From: Candidatus Rifleibacteriota bacterium
GTDB lineage: Bacteria; Muiribacteriota; Ozemobacteria; Ozemobacterales; Ozemobacteraceae
Direction: 5' to 3'
Assembly (NCBI GenBank): GCA_905236675.1
Contig: CAJOND010000017.1
Location: 27,874-91,873, forward strand
DNA: 64,000 nucleotides
The position numbers and the translations under genes were made by a program. Below the pieces are notes generated by a model that ran no database searches, had not been told where the DNA came from, and saw nothing but the letters and a program-made list of their open reading frames with translations. Numbering within the stretch: position 1 is the stretch's first letter; the number at the start of each line of letters is the position of its first letter. Positions 34,991-44,359 of this stretch are shown one piece after another.

Positions 34991-35291
34991 ATTTTGATTA
35001 TTTATTTTTTTGTATTTGTATGTTTGATTATCCCCTTCTATTGATATTATTAATTTTGAAATTCCCTACGATGAAATGTATTTTTACTCTTATTCTTAAT
35101 GCGATAACTAAATGTTGTTATTGCTTATGTTGATATAACTTTTTTGAGATAACTTATTTTGTGATTACTAAGACTAATTACATTTTAAATTGTTTTAATT
35201 TTTATGTGTTATACATTTTTTAAATAAAAATAATGTTGTTTGAATTAAATTATGCTAAAATATAAGCTAAACAAATTATCGGAGGAGATAA
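34991..35291. other. AT-rich gap upstream of the GH13-like gene
   Basis: No gene or RNA is evident. The only feature is an extended -10, TGCTAAAAT (35253-35261), followed by GGAGGAG before the ATG at 35292. This is a plausible promoter without a clear -35. Confidence 0.4.
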
Positions 35292-37340
35292 ATGTCCGAA
35301 CATATGGCAAATCCATTAGAAACATTGAAGACACAGCTGAAAAAGCTTGCAGATAAACCTTTTAAACATAAATATTATGTTCCTTCATTATGGGTTGAAG
35401 TAGGAAAAGAACCTGTTGATGGTAAGAAACCCCAATCAGTTCATCCTGCTGAATTTTATCTAAACCACATCGAAGCTATCGAAAAGAATAAAGTAGAAGG
35501 CATCGATCCTTTCCGTTCCCTTAATCAGCAGATTGAAGGTGGCGAAGGCGGCAGTTGGATAAACAATCAGGCTATTTACAATATGTTTGTCAGACTTACT
35601 ACTGCTTATGACCATAATGGCGATAACAAGCTGGGTGGAAGTATGGTTGACCTTACTCTTAACCAGGATGGAATCAGAGAATCAGGCACATTCCTTAAAG
35701 CTATTGCAATGCTTGGTTATATCAAAGCTTTGGGTTGCACAACAATTCACTTGCTTCCAATAACTTCTATTGGTCATGATGGAAATAAGGGCGAACTTGG
35801 TTCTCCTTATGGCATTAAGAATCCATATAAATTGGAAGAAACATTGGCTGACCCGATGGTTGAAATGTCTGCTGAAGATCAGTTCAGAGCTTTCATGCAG
35901 GCTGCTCATATGTTAGGTATCAGAGTAATCTGTGAATTTGTTTTCAGAACAGCAAGTAAAGACGCTGACTGGATAGCTGAACATCCAGACTGGTTCTATT
36001 GGCTTGATGCTAAGATTCAGGATAGAACTCCTGGTGAAACCGATATAGCTAAATGTGAAGCTACTTACGGCAACCCAATTTTTACCGATGAAGAATTGAA
36101 GGTTATCAAGGCTAAGGTTGAAGCTCATGATTTCAATGATTTGCCAGCTCCTCATCAGAATTACGTAAACTTCTTCAAATTAGCTCCTAAAGCCGGTGAA
36201 GTTAAGTTAAACGATAAAGGTCAGTATGAAGGAAATGGAACTGACCCGATTTCAGGCGATAAATGCAAAGTCAGAGTTCCTGGCGCTTTTGCAGACTGGC
36301 CACCGGATGATAATCAGCCGCCGTGGGGTGATGTTACCTACTTTAAGATGTATAAGGATGAAAATCTTGAAAAACCTGAATTTAACTATATTGCATACAA
36401 TACTATCAGAATGTATGATAATAAGCTTGCCAGACCAGAACTTGCAAATCAGCCTCTTTGGGATGCAATCATAGACTTGATTCCAACATATCAAACCAAA
36501 TACGGTATTGATGGCGTTATGATTGATATGGGCCATGCTGTTCCAGTTCCTTTAATGCAGGAACTTATCGGCAAAGCCAGAACTGTGGACCCCAATTTCT
36601 GTTTCCTTTCTGAAAACTTTGAAATTGGTCAGGCTAGTGTTGATGCTGGTTACAATGCTGTTGTCGGTTACTGCTGGTGGGTTGAATATCGTCGCGACGG
36701 TATGTATGACATGCTTGAACATATTGGTAAGAAAGGCGTTCCTTTAAGCTTTTTTGGTGCTGTTGAAAATCATAACACTCCTAGAGCTTGTGGCAGAGAA
36801 GGCGGAGTTGCTTATGCAAAATATGCTTTCTTGGTAAATACAATGCTTCCACACGCTGTTCCATTTATACATGCTGGTCAGGAACTTGGCGAAGCAATGC
36901 CAGTAAATACTGGTCTTGATTTCTCTAACGAATTATTAGAATCATTAAAAGGCAAAAAGCTTGCTTTGTTTGATTTAGTTGGCTATAACTGGGATGGCAA
37001 GCATGAAATGTATGATTTCGTCAAGAAGGTACTTGCTCTTCGTGATGAATATGCAGAATGTGTTAAACCAACCAGTGTTGATACCTTTGCCTCATTCTTA
37101 ACTGGATATTCAGATGTAATAGCTTTTATAAGAGGAAACGACAACAAGCGCGTTATGGTTCTCTTTAATAGAGATTTGCAGAATGGCTACGAAGGCGAAA
37201 TAGACATAAGCTGGTGTAATCCTGACGGTGTTAAAGGCCTCAGCGACAGACTTACTGATGGTCATGTAACCTTCAAAGTTGAAAACAACAAACTAAAATA
37301 TAGCCTTAAAGCAGGTCAGTGCTGCTTCTTTGCCTGGTAA
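35292..37340 (+). CDS. GH13-like (alpha-amylase superfamily) protein with altered catalytic motifs
   Basis: The 682-residue cytoplasmic protein has an (alpha/beta)8 barrel of the amylase type. It shows 'FLKAIAMLGYIKALGCTTIHLLPI', 'GELGSPYGIKNPYKLEE', the region I position EFVFRTASKDADWIAEHPDWFYW (near 213) and the nucleophile Asp412 in DGVMIDMGH. Glu441 is in FLSENFE, and the region IV position is VENHNTPRA. The usual Arg two residues before the nucleophile is Met410, and the third catalytic Asp of 'NHD' is Asn495. The region I stretch resembles GlgE/GH13_3 ('SPDHPW...HPeWF'). The C-terminal 100 residues look like the normal beta-sandwich. It probably acts on alpha-glucans or maltosyl donors, with unusual chemistry or none. 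The GlmL gene follows nine bases later, so they may be co-transcribed. Confidence 0.75.
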   Translation: MSEHMANPLETLKTQLKKLADKPFKHKYYVPSLWVEVGKEPVDGKKPQSVHPAEFYLNHIEAIEKNKVEGIDPFRSLNQQIEGGEGGSWINNQAIYNMFVRLTTAYDHNGDNKLGGSMVDLTLNQDGIRESGTFLKAIAMLGYIKALGCTTIHLLPITSIGHDGNKGELGSPYGIKNPYKLEETLADPMVEMSAEDQFRAFMQAAHMLGIRVICEFVFRTASKDADWIAEHPDWFYWLDAKIQDRTPGETDIAKCEATYGNPIFTDEELKVIKAKVEAHDFNDLPAPHQNYVNFFKLAPKAGEVKLNDKGQYEGNGTDPISGDKCKVRVPGAFADWPPDDNQPPWGDVTYFKMYKDENLEKPEFNYIAYNTIRMYDNKLARPELANQPLWDAIIDLIPTYQTKYGIDGVMIDMGHAVPVPLMQELIGKARTVDPNFCFLSENFEIGQASVDAGYNAVVGYCWWVEYRRDGMYDMLEHIGKKGVPLSFFGAVENHNTPRACGREGGVAYAKYAFLVNTMLPHAVPFIHAGQELGEAMPVNTGLDFSNELLESLKGKKLALFDLVGYNWDGKHEMYDFVKKVLALRDEYAECVKPTSVDTFASFLTGYSDVIAFIRGNDNKRVMVLFNRDLQNGYEGEIDISWCNPDGVKGLSDRLTDGHVTFKVENNKLKYSLKAGQCCFFAW

Positions 37341-37349
37341 TAAAGCTAT

Positions 37350-38702
37350 ATGCCAAAGCAGCTTGATTTCTTAACTCTAGAGGTAGGCAGCACAATAACT
37401 AAAGCCAATGGCTTTATGAAAAATGCTGATAATTCTTTGGAACATGTTGCCCAAGGGTTCGCACCTACTTCTGTTGCTCAAGGTAATGTTGGCATAGGAA
37501 TTTTTGCTGCTGTTGATGATTTAGAAAAACGCAGTTCATACGGAACCGATACTTGCGAAGTTTTTGCAAATAGTTCGGCTGCTGGTGGACTGCGTGTTAC
37601 TGTACATGGTCTGACTTATAATATGACTGCGAGAGCTGCAAAAGAAGCAAGTCTCGGTGCAGGTGCCATTATAAAGAAAGTTACTGCTGGCGAGTTAAGC
37701 GAATATGATATTGACGAAATAGAAGAATTACAGCCAAATATGATTGTTTTGGCCGGTGGTGTTGATTTCGGTGCAAAAGAAATAGTTTTGGGCAATGCGA
37801 TGAAACTCGCTGCTATGGATATCGGCACACCTGTTGTTTATGCTGGTAATTCTGCATTAAAGCGTGGAGTTGAAACTATTTTCCATAGAACTGGAGTTGA
37901 AATAGCTGTAGTTCCTAATGTATTTCCTGATGTTGACCAGTTGAATGTTGAGCCTTTGAGACGAAGAATGCAAGATCTTTTCTCAAAGCATATTATTCAT
38001 GCTCCAGGTATGGAACGTTTAAAAGCAATTTCAAATCATACAATTATTCCTACACCAGCAGCAGTTCTCAGAGCTACAGAGATTTTTGCTGAAACTCTTG
38101 GTGACGTAGTGGTTATAGATGTTGGCGGTGCTACAACCGATGTTCACTCTGTAACAGATGGTAGTAAAGAATTTGCCGATAAATTAACCGATCCTGAACC
38201 GCATTCAAAACGTTCTGTCGAAGGTGATTTAGGTGTTTTTGTTAATGCCACTAACATAATTGAAATATCTGAAGAAGCAAGCAGACTAGATAAGGCTGAA
38301 GAAATTAAAGCTATTCCTTCCTCTGAATCAGAAAAAGAAATGACTAGCTGGCTCTGTAGAAAAGCTGTGGAAATTGGTGTTAGACGACATGCTGCAGTTG
38401 TTTCTGAAATTTTTACTCCTGTAGGTCGTAGACAGGTTATAAAAGGTAAAGACCTTTCTGCTGTTAAGTATGTAATCGGAACAGGTGGTGCCTTGACAAG
38501 AGTTGAGGGAGGGCGTAAAATTCTAGAATCGATATGCACTGGAGTTGGAAAATATTTAATGCCCCCAAACAGTGCTAAAATTCTTATTGATTCTGATTAT
38601 TTATTTTCTGCATTGGGAACTATGAGTGTAGATTATCCTGAATTAGTTAAAAATACTTTTAAAAGCTGGAGTGAAAAACATGATAAATTATTCGCAATTT
38701 AG
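37350..38702 (+). CDS. GlmL/MutL-type actin-fold reactivating chaperone of B12-dependent mutases
   Basis: The 450-residue ASKHA-fold protein has phosphate-1 loop LTLEVGSTITKANGF near residue 8, a second loop DVGGATTDVHSV near 258 and a Gly-rich third loop (VIGTGGALTRVEGG) near 375. The family (GlmL, MutL) is encoded with glutamate mutase or ornithine aminomutase. It is thought to reactivate the B12 enzyme by exchanging damaged cofactor, using ATP. In Clostridium ornithine-fermentation clusters this gene sits beside the ornithine racemase gene, exactly as here, where the racemase gene starts inside its last codons. The mutase subunits themselves are missing from the window. Confidence 0.88.
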   Translation: MPKQLDFLTLEVGSTITKANGFMKNADNSLEHVAQGFAPTSVAQGNVGIGIFAAVDDLEKRSSYGTDTCEVFANSSAAGGLRVTVHGLTYNMTARAAKEASLGAGAIIKKVTAGELSEYDIDEIEELQPNMIVLAGGVDFGAKEIVLGNAMKLAAMDIGTPVVYAGNSALKRGVETIFHRTGVEIAVVPNVFPDVDQLNVEPLRRRMQDLFSKHIIHAPGMERLKAISNHTIIPTPAAVLRATEIFAETLGDVVVIDVGGATTDVHSVTDGSKEFADKLTDPEPHSKRSVEGDLGVFVNATNIIEISEEASRLDKAEEIKAIPSSESEKEMTSWLCRKAVEIGVRRHAAVVSEIFTPVGRRQVIKGKDLSAVKYVIGTGGALTRVEGGRKILESICTGVGKYLMPPNSAKILIDSDYLFSALGTMSVDYPELVKNTFKSWSEKHDKLFAI

Positions 38703-39786
38703 AAAAGTCTGTGACCCTACTCCACGCTTAGAGATTTACCCTGAAAGGGTTAAACAGAATACTGAATTTATAGTTAATCAATGCCATGAAGCTCATGTTT
38801 CAGTGGCTTGTGTTACTAAAGTTGTTGGGGCAAATATAGAAGTAGCAAAGGCAATGCAGGCTGGTGGAGCTGATATGCTTGCAGATTCCAGAATAGAAAA
38901 TCTATACAAACTTCGTGATGGTGGTTTAAAAGGTCCTTTTATGCTGTTAAGGCTCCCCACTCCATCTAGAGCTGCTGAAACTGTTGAAGCTGCTGATATA
39001 AGCTTAAATTCTTCCATAGAAACAATTGAAGCACTTGGACGTGCTGCTGTTGCTCAAAACCATGTTCATCGTGTTATAATCATGATTGATGTGGGTGATT
39101 TACGAGAAGGAACCTGGCCAGATAAAGCTCCAAAACTTGTTAAAGCTGCAGCTTCTGTTCCAGGTATTGAAGTAATAGGATTAGGAACAAATCTTGCCTG
39201 TTATGGCGGTGTAATTCCTAGTACTGAAAATATGCGTCTTTTGATGGATACTGTTTCTGCATGTAGACGTGCTACAGAATTGCCTCTTTCGGTAGTTTGT
39301 GGGGGGAATAGTTCTGGTTTACCATTATTAGTTTCTGGTAGATTGCCTGGTGGAATAAATCTTTATAGAATCGGCGAAGCTATAATGCTTGGTAGAAATG
39401 TTATAGATCGCAGTCCATGGCCTGGCACTCGACAAGATACTTTTATTTTAAAAGCTGAAGTTATTGAATCTGAAATGAAGCCTTCTAAGCCTATTGGGAC
39501 TATTGGGCAAGATGCTTTTGGAAATATACCAGAATTTGTTGATAAAGGCTTGAGAAACAGAATAATCTGCAATGTTGGTAGACAAGATGTAGTTCCAGAT
39601 GGATTAACTCCTTTGGATGAAGGGGCTGAAATATTAGGCGCATCTAGCGACCATCTTATCGTTGATGTAACAGATTGTAAGAGAACTTTTGAAGTAGGAG
39701 ATGAAATAGCCTTTTACCCAAGCTATGGTGCTCTATTAGCTCTAATTACCTCTGAATATATTTTTAAAGTTATAAAAGAAGGTTAA
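38680..39786 (+). CDS. orr: Ornithine racemase-like PLP enzyme (alanine racemase N-terminal fold)
   Basis: I chose ATG 38680, eight bases after GGAG, over a GTG at 38671. The 368-residue protein is an Alr-type TIM barrel with PLP lysine K47 in VACVTKVVG, then 'AMQAGGADMLADSRIENLYKLRDGG' and MIDVGDLREG. The C-terminal beta-domain differs from true alanine racemases. That combination is typical of ornithine racemase (Orr) and the related YhfX-like group. Orr makes D-ornithine for ornithine aminomutase, a B12/PLP enzyme. The overlapping GlmL gene strongly supports a role in this pathway. Other amino acids are possible as substrate. The alanine racemase gene follows after five bases. Confidence 0.75.
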   Translation: MINYSQFRKVCDPTPRLEIYPERVKQNTEFIVNQCHEAHVSVACVTKVVGANIEVAKAMQAGGADMLADSRIENLYKLRDGGLKGPFMLLRLPTPSRAAETVEAADISLNSSIETIEALGRAAVAQNHVHRVIIMIDVGDLREGTWPDKAPKLVKAAASVPGIEVIGLGTNLACYGGVIPSTENMRLLMDTVSACRRATELPLSVVCGGNSSGLPLLVSGRLPGGINLYRIGEAIMLGRNVIDRSPWPGTRQDTFILKAEVIESEMKPSKPIGTIGQDAFGNIPEFVDKGLRNRIICNVGRQDVVPDGLTPLDEGAEILGASSDHLIVDVTDCKRTFEVGDEIAFYPSYGALLALITSEYIFKVIKEG

Positions 39787-39790
39787 ACAA

Positions 39791-40924
39791 ATGCTGTATC
39801 AAACCCATGCTCTTATTCATTTGAAAAATATTAAGCATAATATTGAGCAAATACGTAAAGTCGTTGATCCAAAATATAAGATTTTACTTTCAATTAAGGC
39901 TAATGCTTATGGTCACGGAGCTGTTGAAATTGCCTTGATGGCTCAAAAATATAAATTAGCAGATTATCTTGCTATTGCAACAGTTCCAGAAGGAATGGAA
40001 CTTCGTGAAGCAGGTGTGACGCTTCCTGTTCTAAAGCTAAGTCCAGCTTTTGAAGTTGAAATGGAATCTGCTGTCGCTAATGAAATTGCGCTTTGTGTTT
40101 GTGAAGAAGAAAACATTCGTAAATATGATGAAACAGCAAGAGCAATGGGGAAAAAGGCTGTTGTACATTTACAGCTTGATACAGGTATGGGTCGTATCGG
40201 TGTTGGTGAAGAAGAGGGTTTAAGGCTTGCAGAAATTATTATAAAACAATGCCCAAATCTTGAATTAGAAGGTGTTATGACTCATATGCCTGTAAGTGAT
40301 GATTCCAGCAGAACTTTCACTGAAAGACAAATTGATAAGTTTTATAAAATAGTTAATAAAATTGAAACTTCCCTTAATTTCAAATTTAAACTTGTGCACT
40401 GTTCAAATAGCGCCGCTATAACAGCTTATCCTAATGCTCATTATAATATGGTTAGACCAGGAATCATTATTTATGGGTTTTATCCATCAAAAGATGTTCC
40501 TCAAACTCTTGATTTAAAACCAGGCATGAGTGTTAAAACCAGAGTATCTTTCATAAAGAAAGTAACAAAAGGCAATTCTGTTGGTTATGGAAGAACATGG
40601 GTTGCACCAGAAGACACTTGGATAGCAACTTTCCCTGCTGGTTATGCAGATGGTTTCAACAGACAATTTTCAAATAGAGGCAGGGTTCTGATTAACGGTA
40701 TGTCTTGCCCGATAGTCGGCCGAATTTGCATGGATCAAAGTATGTGTAGTCTTGGAACAGGTGAAAAACCTAATGTTAAAGTTGGCGATGAAGTTGTTTT
40801 GTTGGGTAAATCAGGCAATGAAGAAATAACTGGTGAAGAATGGGCAGAAAAATTAGGAACCATTTCTTACGAAGTTACTTGTTTGATTAATCATCGTTTG
40901 CAGCGTTATTACGATGAAATTTAA
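39791..40924 (+). CDS. alr: Alanine racemase
   Basis: The 377-residue protein has the PLP lysine K36 in LSIKANAYGHGAVEIA and the catalytic Tyr in VGYGRTWVAPEDTWIA. It also has the PLP-Arg segment HLQLDTGMGRIGVG, GRICMDQSMCSLG and the C-terminal beta domain with 'GDEVVLLGKSG'. It interconverts L- and D-alanine for peptidoglycan. Its position five bases after another Alr-fold racemase is unusual and could reflect duplication or a shared amino-acid fermentation role. oleC follows 24 bases later, in the same direction. Confidence 0.94.
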   Translation: MLYQTHALIHLKNIKHNIEQIRKVVDPKYKILLSIKANAYGHGAVEIALMAQKYKLADYLAIATVPEGMELREAGVTLPVLKLSPAFEVEMESAVANEIALCVCEEENIRKYDETARAMGKKAVVHLQLDTGMGRIGVGEEEGLRLAEIIIKQCPNLELEGVMTHMPVSDDSSRTFTERQIDKFYKIVNKIETSLNFKFKLVHCSNSAAITAYPNAHYNMVRPGIIIYGFYPSKDVPQTLDLKPGMSVKTRVSFIKKVTKGNSVGYGRTWVAPEDTWIATFPAGYADGFNRQFSNRGRVLINGMSCPIVGRICMDQSMCSLGTGEKPNVKVGDEVVLLGKSGNEEITGEEWAEKLGTISYEVTCLINHRLQRYYDEI

Positions 40925-40947
40925 AAAATAATAAATGAAGGTTTAAA

Positions 40948-42609
40948 ATGAATGATGATTATATAAATATGGCGGAATTTATTCGTGAAAATTCGAAAAA
41001 ATACCCATATAAAAGAGCAATAGTAATACCAACAGGACGTGATCATTTTGGTCATGCAGCTTATTCTAGCTTAACTTTTAAACAGTTAGAAGACGAAACC
41101 AATCGTTTTGCCAGAGGTTTTGAAAAAATAGGAATTAAACGTGGCACTAAGGTCGTAGTTCTTATTCTTCCCGGAATTGAAATGTATATTACCTGGTTTG
41201 CCCTTTGTAAAATTGGTGCGACTATGGTTATGATAGATTCTGGAATAGGTCCTAAAAGTATGACAGCTTGTATTAAAGAAGCAGCTCCAGAAGCTTTTAT
41301 AGGTATTACTAAAGCTCATATAGCTAGAACTGTTTTAAGATGGTCACCATACTCAATTAAGATTAAAGTAACTGTTGGTCCAAAACTATTTTGGGGTGGT
41401 TATTCTTTTTATGATTGTAGAGATGAAGATAATTCAGAGTATCCAATAGCAAAAATGAAAGAAAATGAAACTGCAGCTATGATGTTTACATCTGGAAGTA
41501 CAGGAATCTCTAAGGGTGCAGTTTATACACACAGCATTTTGTGTAATCAGGTAAAATTCCTTCAAGAAATTTACAAGTTTAATAAAGATGATTTAGATTT
41601 AGCTACTTTCCCATTGTTTGGTTTGTTTGATGTTTGCTTAGGTTCGACAGCTGTTATTCCAGATATGGATCCAACAAAACCAGGGAAAGCTGATCCTGTT
41701 AAATTATTAGAAGCTATAAATGATAATGGGGCTACTGTTATGTTTGGCTCCCCTGCCCTAATTGATAATCTTAGTAGATATGGAGAAAAACATAACACAA
41801 AGATTCCATCTTTAAGAATGGTTATTTCATGTGGAGCTCCAGCTCGTAATGATATTTTAAATAGACTTCAGAATATGCTTAATCCAGGAGTAGAAATATT
41901 TACTCCTTACGGAGCAACCGAAGCTTTGCCTGTCAGCTCTATAGGCAGCAGTATGATTTTAGGTGAAACAGCTCCTATTACTGATGCTGGTGGCGGTACC
42001 TGTGTTGGAAAACCAAACGAACATGTTCAGGTAAGAATAATTAAAATAACTGACGAGCCTATTTCTGAATGGTCAGAAGATATAGTTATAAAAGATGGTT
42101 CTATTGGTGAAATAGCTGTAAAAGGTCCTATTGTTACAAAAGAGTATTTTAAAAGACCTGAAAATACAAAGTTAGCAAAAATTAAAGATGGAAACGAAAT
42201 ATGGCATAGAATGGGTGATGTTGGCAGAATTGATGAACAAGGAAGGCTTTGGTTTTGTGGAAGAAAATCCCATAGAGTTGAAACTGAAAAAGGACCACTG
42301 TTTACAATTCCTTGTGAACGTGTATTTAATCAGCATCCAAATGTTTTTAGAACTGCTTTGGTTGGAATAGGCCAATTAGGTCATCAAATACCTGTAATCT
42401 GTGTTGAATTAGAAAAAGGTGTCAAGGATATTGACCCACAAAAGTTATTTAATGAACTCATGGATATAGGGAAAAAATATCCTCACACTGCTTGTATAGA
42501 TAAATTTTTAATTCACCCAAGTTTCCCAGTTGATATTAGACATAATGCTAAAATTGGACGTGAAAACCTTGCTTTGTGGGCATATGATAATTTAAAAGGA
42601 AGAAACTGA
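40948..42609 (+). CDS. oleC: OleC-type beta-lactone synthetase (AMP-dependent ligase superfamily)
   Basis: The 553-residue ANL-superfamily protein has AMMFTSGSTGISKGAVYTH (near residue 178) and FTPYGATEALPVSS. The hinge 'GDVGRIDEQGRLWFCGRKSHRVET' and the C-terminal 'PVDIRHNAKIGRENLALWA' are typical of OleC. OleC differs from acyl-CoA ligases in that the C-terminal Lys segment reads 'DiRHNaKI.Re'. It converts 2-alkyl-3-hydroxy acids to beta-lactones with ATP. The presence of OleD, OleB and OleA homologues within 6 kb makes the assignment firm. Its stop is four bases from that of the convergent ABC permease, with no terminator between. Confidence 0.9.
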   Translation: MNDDYINMAEFIRENSKKYPYKRAIVIPTGRDHFGHAAYSSLTFKQLEDETNRFARGFEKIGIKRGTKVVVLILPGIEMYITWFALCKIGATMVMIDSGIGPKSMTACIKEAAPEAFIGITKAHIARTVLRWSPYSIKIKVTVGPKLFWGGYSFYDCRDEDNSEYPIAKMKENETAAMMFTSGSTGISKGAVYTHSILCNQVKFLQEIYKFNKDDLDLATFPLFGLFDVCLGSTAVIPDMDPTKPGKADPVKLLEAINDNGATVMFGSPALIDNLSRYGEKHNTKIPSLRMVISCGAPARNDILNRLQNMLNPGVEIFTPYGATEALPVSSIGSSMILGETAPITDAGGGTCVGKPNEHVQVRIIKITDEPISEWSEDIVIKDGSIGEIAVKGPIVTKEYFKRPENTKLAKIKDGNEIWHRMGDVGRIDEQGRLWFCGRKSHRVETEKGPLFTIPCERVFNQHPNVFRTALVGIGQLGHQIPVICVELEKGVKDIDPQKLFNELMDIGKKYPHTACIDKFLIHPSFPVDIRHNAKIGRENLALWAYDNLKGRN

Positions 42610-42613
42610 TTTA

Positions 42614-44359
42614 TTATTCATCGAATTTTGACTCTTGAGAAAAATAGCTAATTATTTGTTCATATAATGGTTGTATATGTAACAAGGAAGTTCCTACAAA
42701 GAAGAATATATTAAAAATAAAAGCTAAAGGTTTTTTAAAGAAAAAATATTGTGTCATGAATGGCATTGCTGGAGAAAAATAGTTCAATAAGGTGAATCCA
42801 TGTGGGTCTTTAGGTAATAAACCGGAGGCGAATGTTGCAATAACAATAGTTATAAGCATCGTTGGTAATGATCTATCTTCTTTTGAATTTATAAAAGATT
42901 CAGCAATAAATCGTCCAATAAAACACCAACTTGATACATTTAGCATATAAGCCATTACAACTTGATAACCTCCTGGGAAAGTATCGTTTACGAAATAAAC
43001 TCCTTGTCCTTTATCGAAATCTCCGTAGGTAATATATAGAGTTGCCAATAAAGCAAAACACATAATCGTTAGCCAAACTATACTATTAGCATATCCACTT
43101 ACAAATGGAAATTTAATAAGTTTTTTAAGCCCAGAGGCTGGTATTTCTAATTTACTTCTATGATCATATTTTTTTTCTCTACTATGAACATATGATACAA
43201 TCAATGGGAAAGCAAATCCTGAAAAACTTAAAATTAAATGTCCTATCATGGTCTTTAAAAGAATTATAAAAAGAGCTACTGCGAATGTTAGTGTAAATAT
43301 GATTTTTACTGTAAATTCTGAACTATATCTTTCTTTTCTTCGTATTTTTATCTTGCTTGTTTTATAGTTTTTCTTTTCTATTGAAATATTACTATTAGAA
43401 AAAGAATTCACTTTATCATCTGAATTTAATGTATTTGAAAGATTATTTTCTTTTTCGTGTTTTGTCTCTTTAGGAATTACTATACTCTTTTCTTTTTTTA
43501 CTTCATTAATATTTTTAGGTTGATTATCGAAATTGATTGCTGTTGATTTTGTATCATCATTTGAGGGTATAAAAGAAAATCCTTTTCTTGCTCTTGGTAT
43601 AGTGGAATTTGTTACCTCAGACATTGGATATCTTTTAGTCAAAAGTGAATATGTAAAAATGTATATTACAATAGAAATAACAAAAACTAGAAAAGATAAA
43701 ATTAAATCGGCAACAACGTAACCTGAAGTATATTTATCTCCCTTAAGAATCAAATCTACAAAAACTAAACTTATAATTAAATATCCTTCAAAAGTAATAA
43801 AAGCAAAATGACAAAAGCCATTTACAAATTGAGAAATTTTGTTTTCTTTTCCTGACTCTAAGCCTTCACGGATTAAAAACATCATTACAGGAAATGGGGC
43901 TATTACTGTGTAATAAAAGTATCTTAATATTACAATAAATGGAACGGAAGATGTACATGCAATAAAAACATATATAAGAAAAGCAGCTAATAATAATATT
44001 GCATGGTAGAAAAACCCCAATAATATTTTCCCTCTTATAAATTTATTAGCTGTAATATTAGACATGAAAATAAAATATATATTTTCATTGTTAGTTTCAG
44101 TAATGCATCGTTTGTATAGCTCTACAGGTATTACAATAAAACCAATCATGAAAAAAAACGACATTACTCTATAGCATGTAAATTCATAATCGCTTAGACT
44201 CTTATTTGGACTAATTAATAATATATAGAAAACTACTGAGTAAGTAATCAGAAGAAAAAAAACATTTAACCAAAAATCAAGTGCTTTTCTAGTTTTTCTT
44301 AAATCATTGAAAAATATTGGGTTAAGTGTGTCTTGAAGATTATCTTTAAGATTACTCAT
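42614..44359 (-). CDS. ABC transporter permease, large, with charged internal loop
   Basis: The 581-residue protein has about twelve membrane segments in two blocks: residues about 27-250 and 350-570. Between them lies a charged, Asn/Lys/Ser-rich loop of about 100 residues (roughly 250-350) that looks disordered. The start overlaps the ATPase stop by four bases (ATGA), so the two are translationally coupled and form one exporter. The N-terminal pattern (a soluble helix, then 'RALDFWLNVFFLLITYSVVF') is that of ABC-2-type efflux permeases. It is placed between oleC and oleD on the opposite strand. The cargo is unknown; olefin or envelope lipid is a guess from position. Confidence 0.75.
   Translation of the reverse strand: MSNLKDNLQDTLNPIFFNDLRKTRKALDFWLNVFFLLITYSVVFYILLISPNKSLSDYEFTCYRVMSFFFMIGFIVIPVELYKRCITETNNENIYFIFMSNITANKFIRGKILLGFFYHAILLLAAFLIYVFIACTSSVPFIVILRYFYYTVIAPFPVMMFLIREGLESGKENKISQFVNGFCHFAFITFEGYLIISLVFVDLILKGDKYTSGYVVADLILSFLVFVISIVIYIFTYSLLTKRYPMSEVTNSTIPRARKGFSFIPSNDDTKSTAINFDNQPKNINEVKKEKSIVIPKETKHEKENNLSNTLNSDDKVNSFSNSNISIEKKNYKTSKIKIRRKERYSSEFTVKIIFTLTFAVALFIILLKTMIGHLILSFSGFAFPLIVSYVHSREKKYDHRSKLEIPASGLKKLIKFPFVSGYANSIVWLTIMCFALLATLYITYGDFDKGQGVYFVNDTFPGGYQVVMAYMLNVSSWCFIGRFIAESFINSKEDRSLPTMLITIVIATFASGLLPKDPHGFTLLNYFSPAMPFMTQYFFFKKPLAFIFNIFFFVGTSLLHIQPLYEQIISYFSQESKFDE

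Noticed and set aside
35292..37340. The large protein beside GlmL as the B12-dependent aminomutase itself
   Set aside because: The sequence has amylase-fold motifs (GSPYGIKNPY, GVMIDMGH, FLSEN) and no DxHxxG cobalamin-binding motif.
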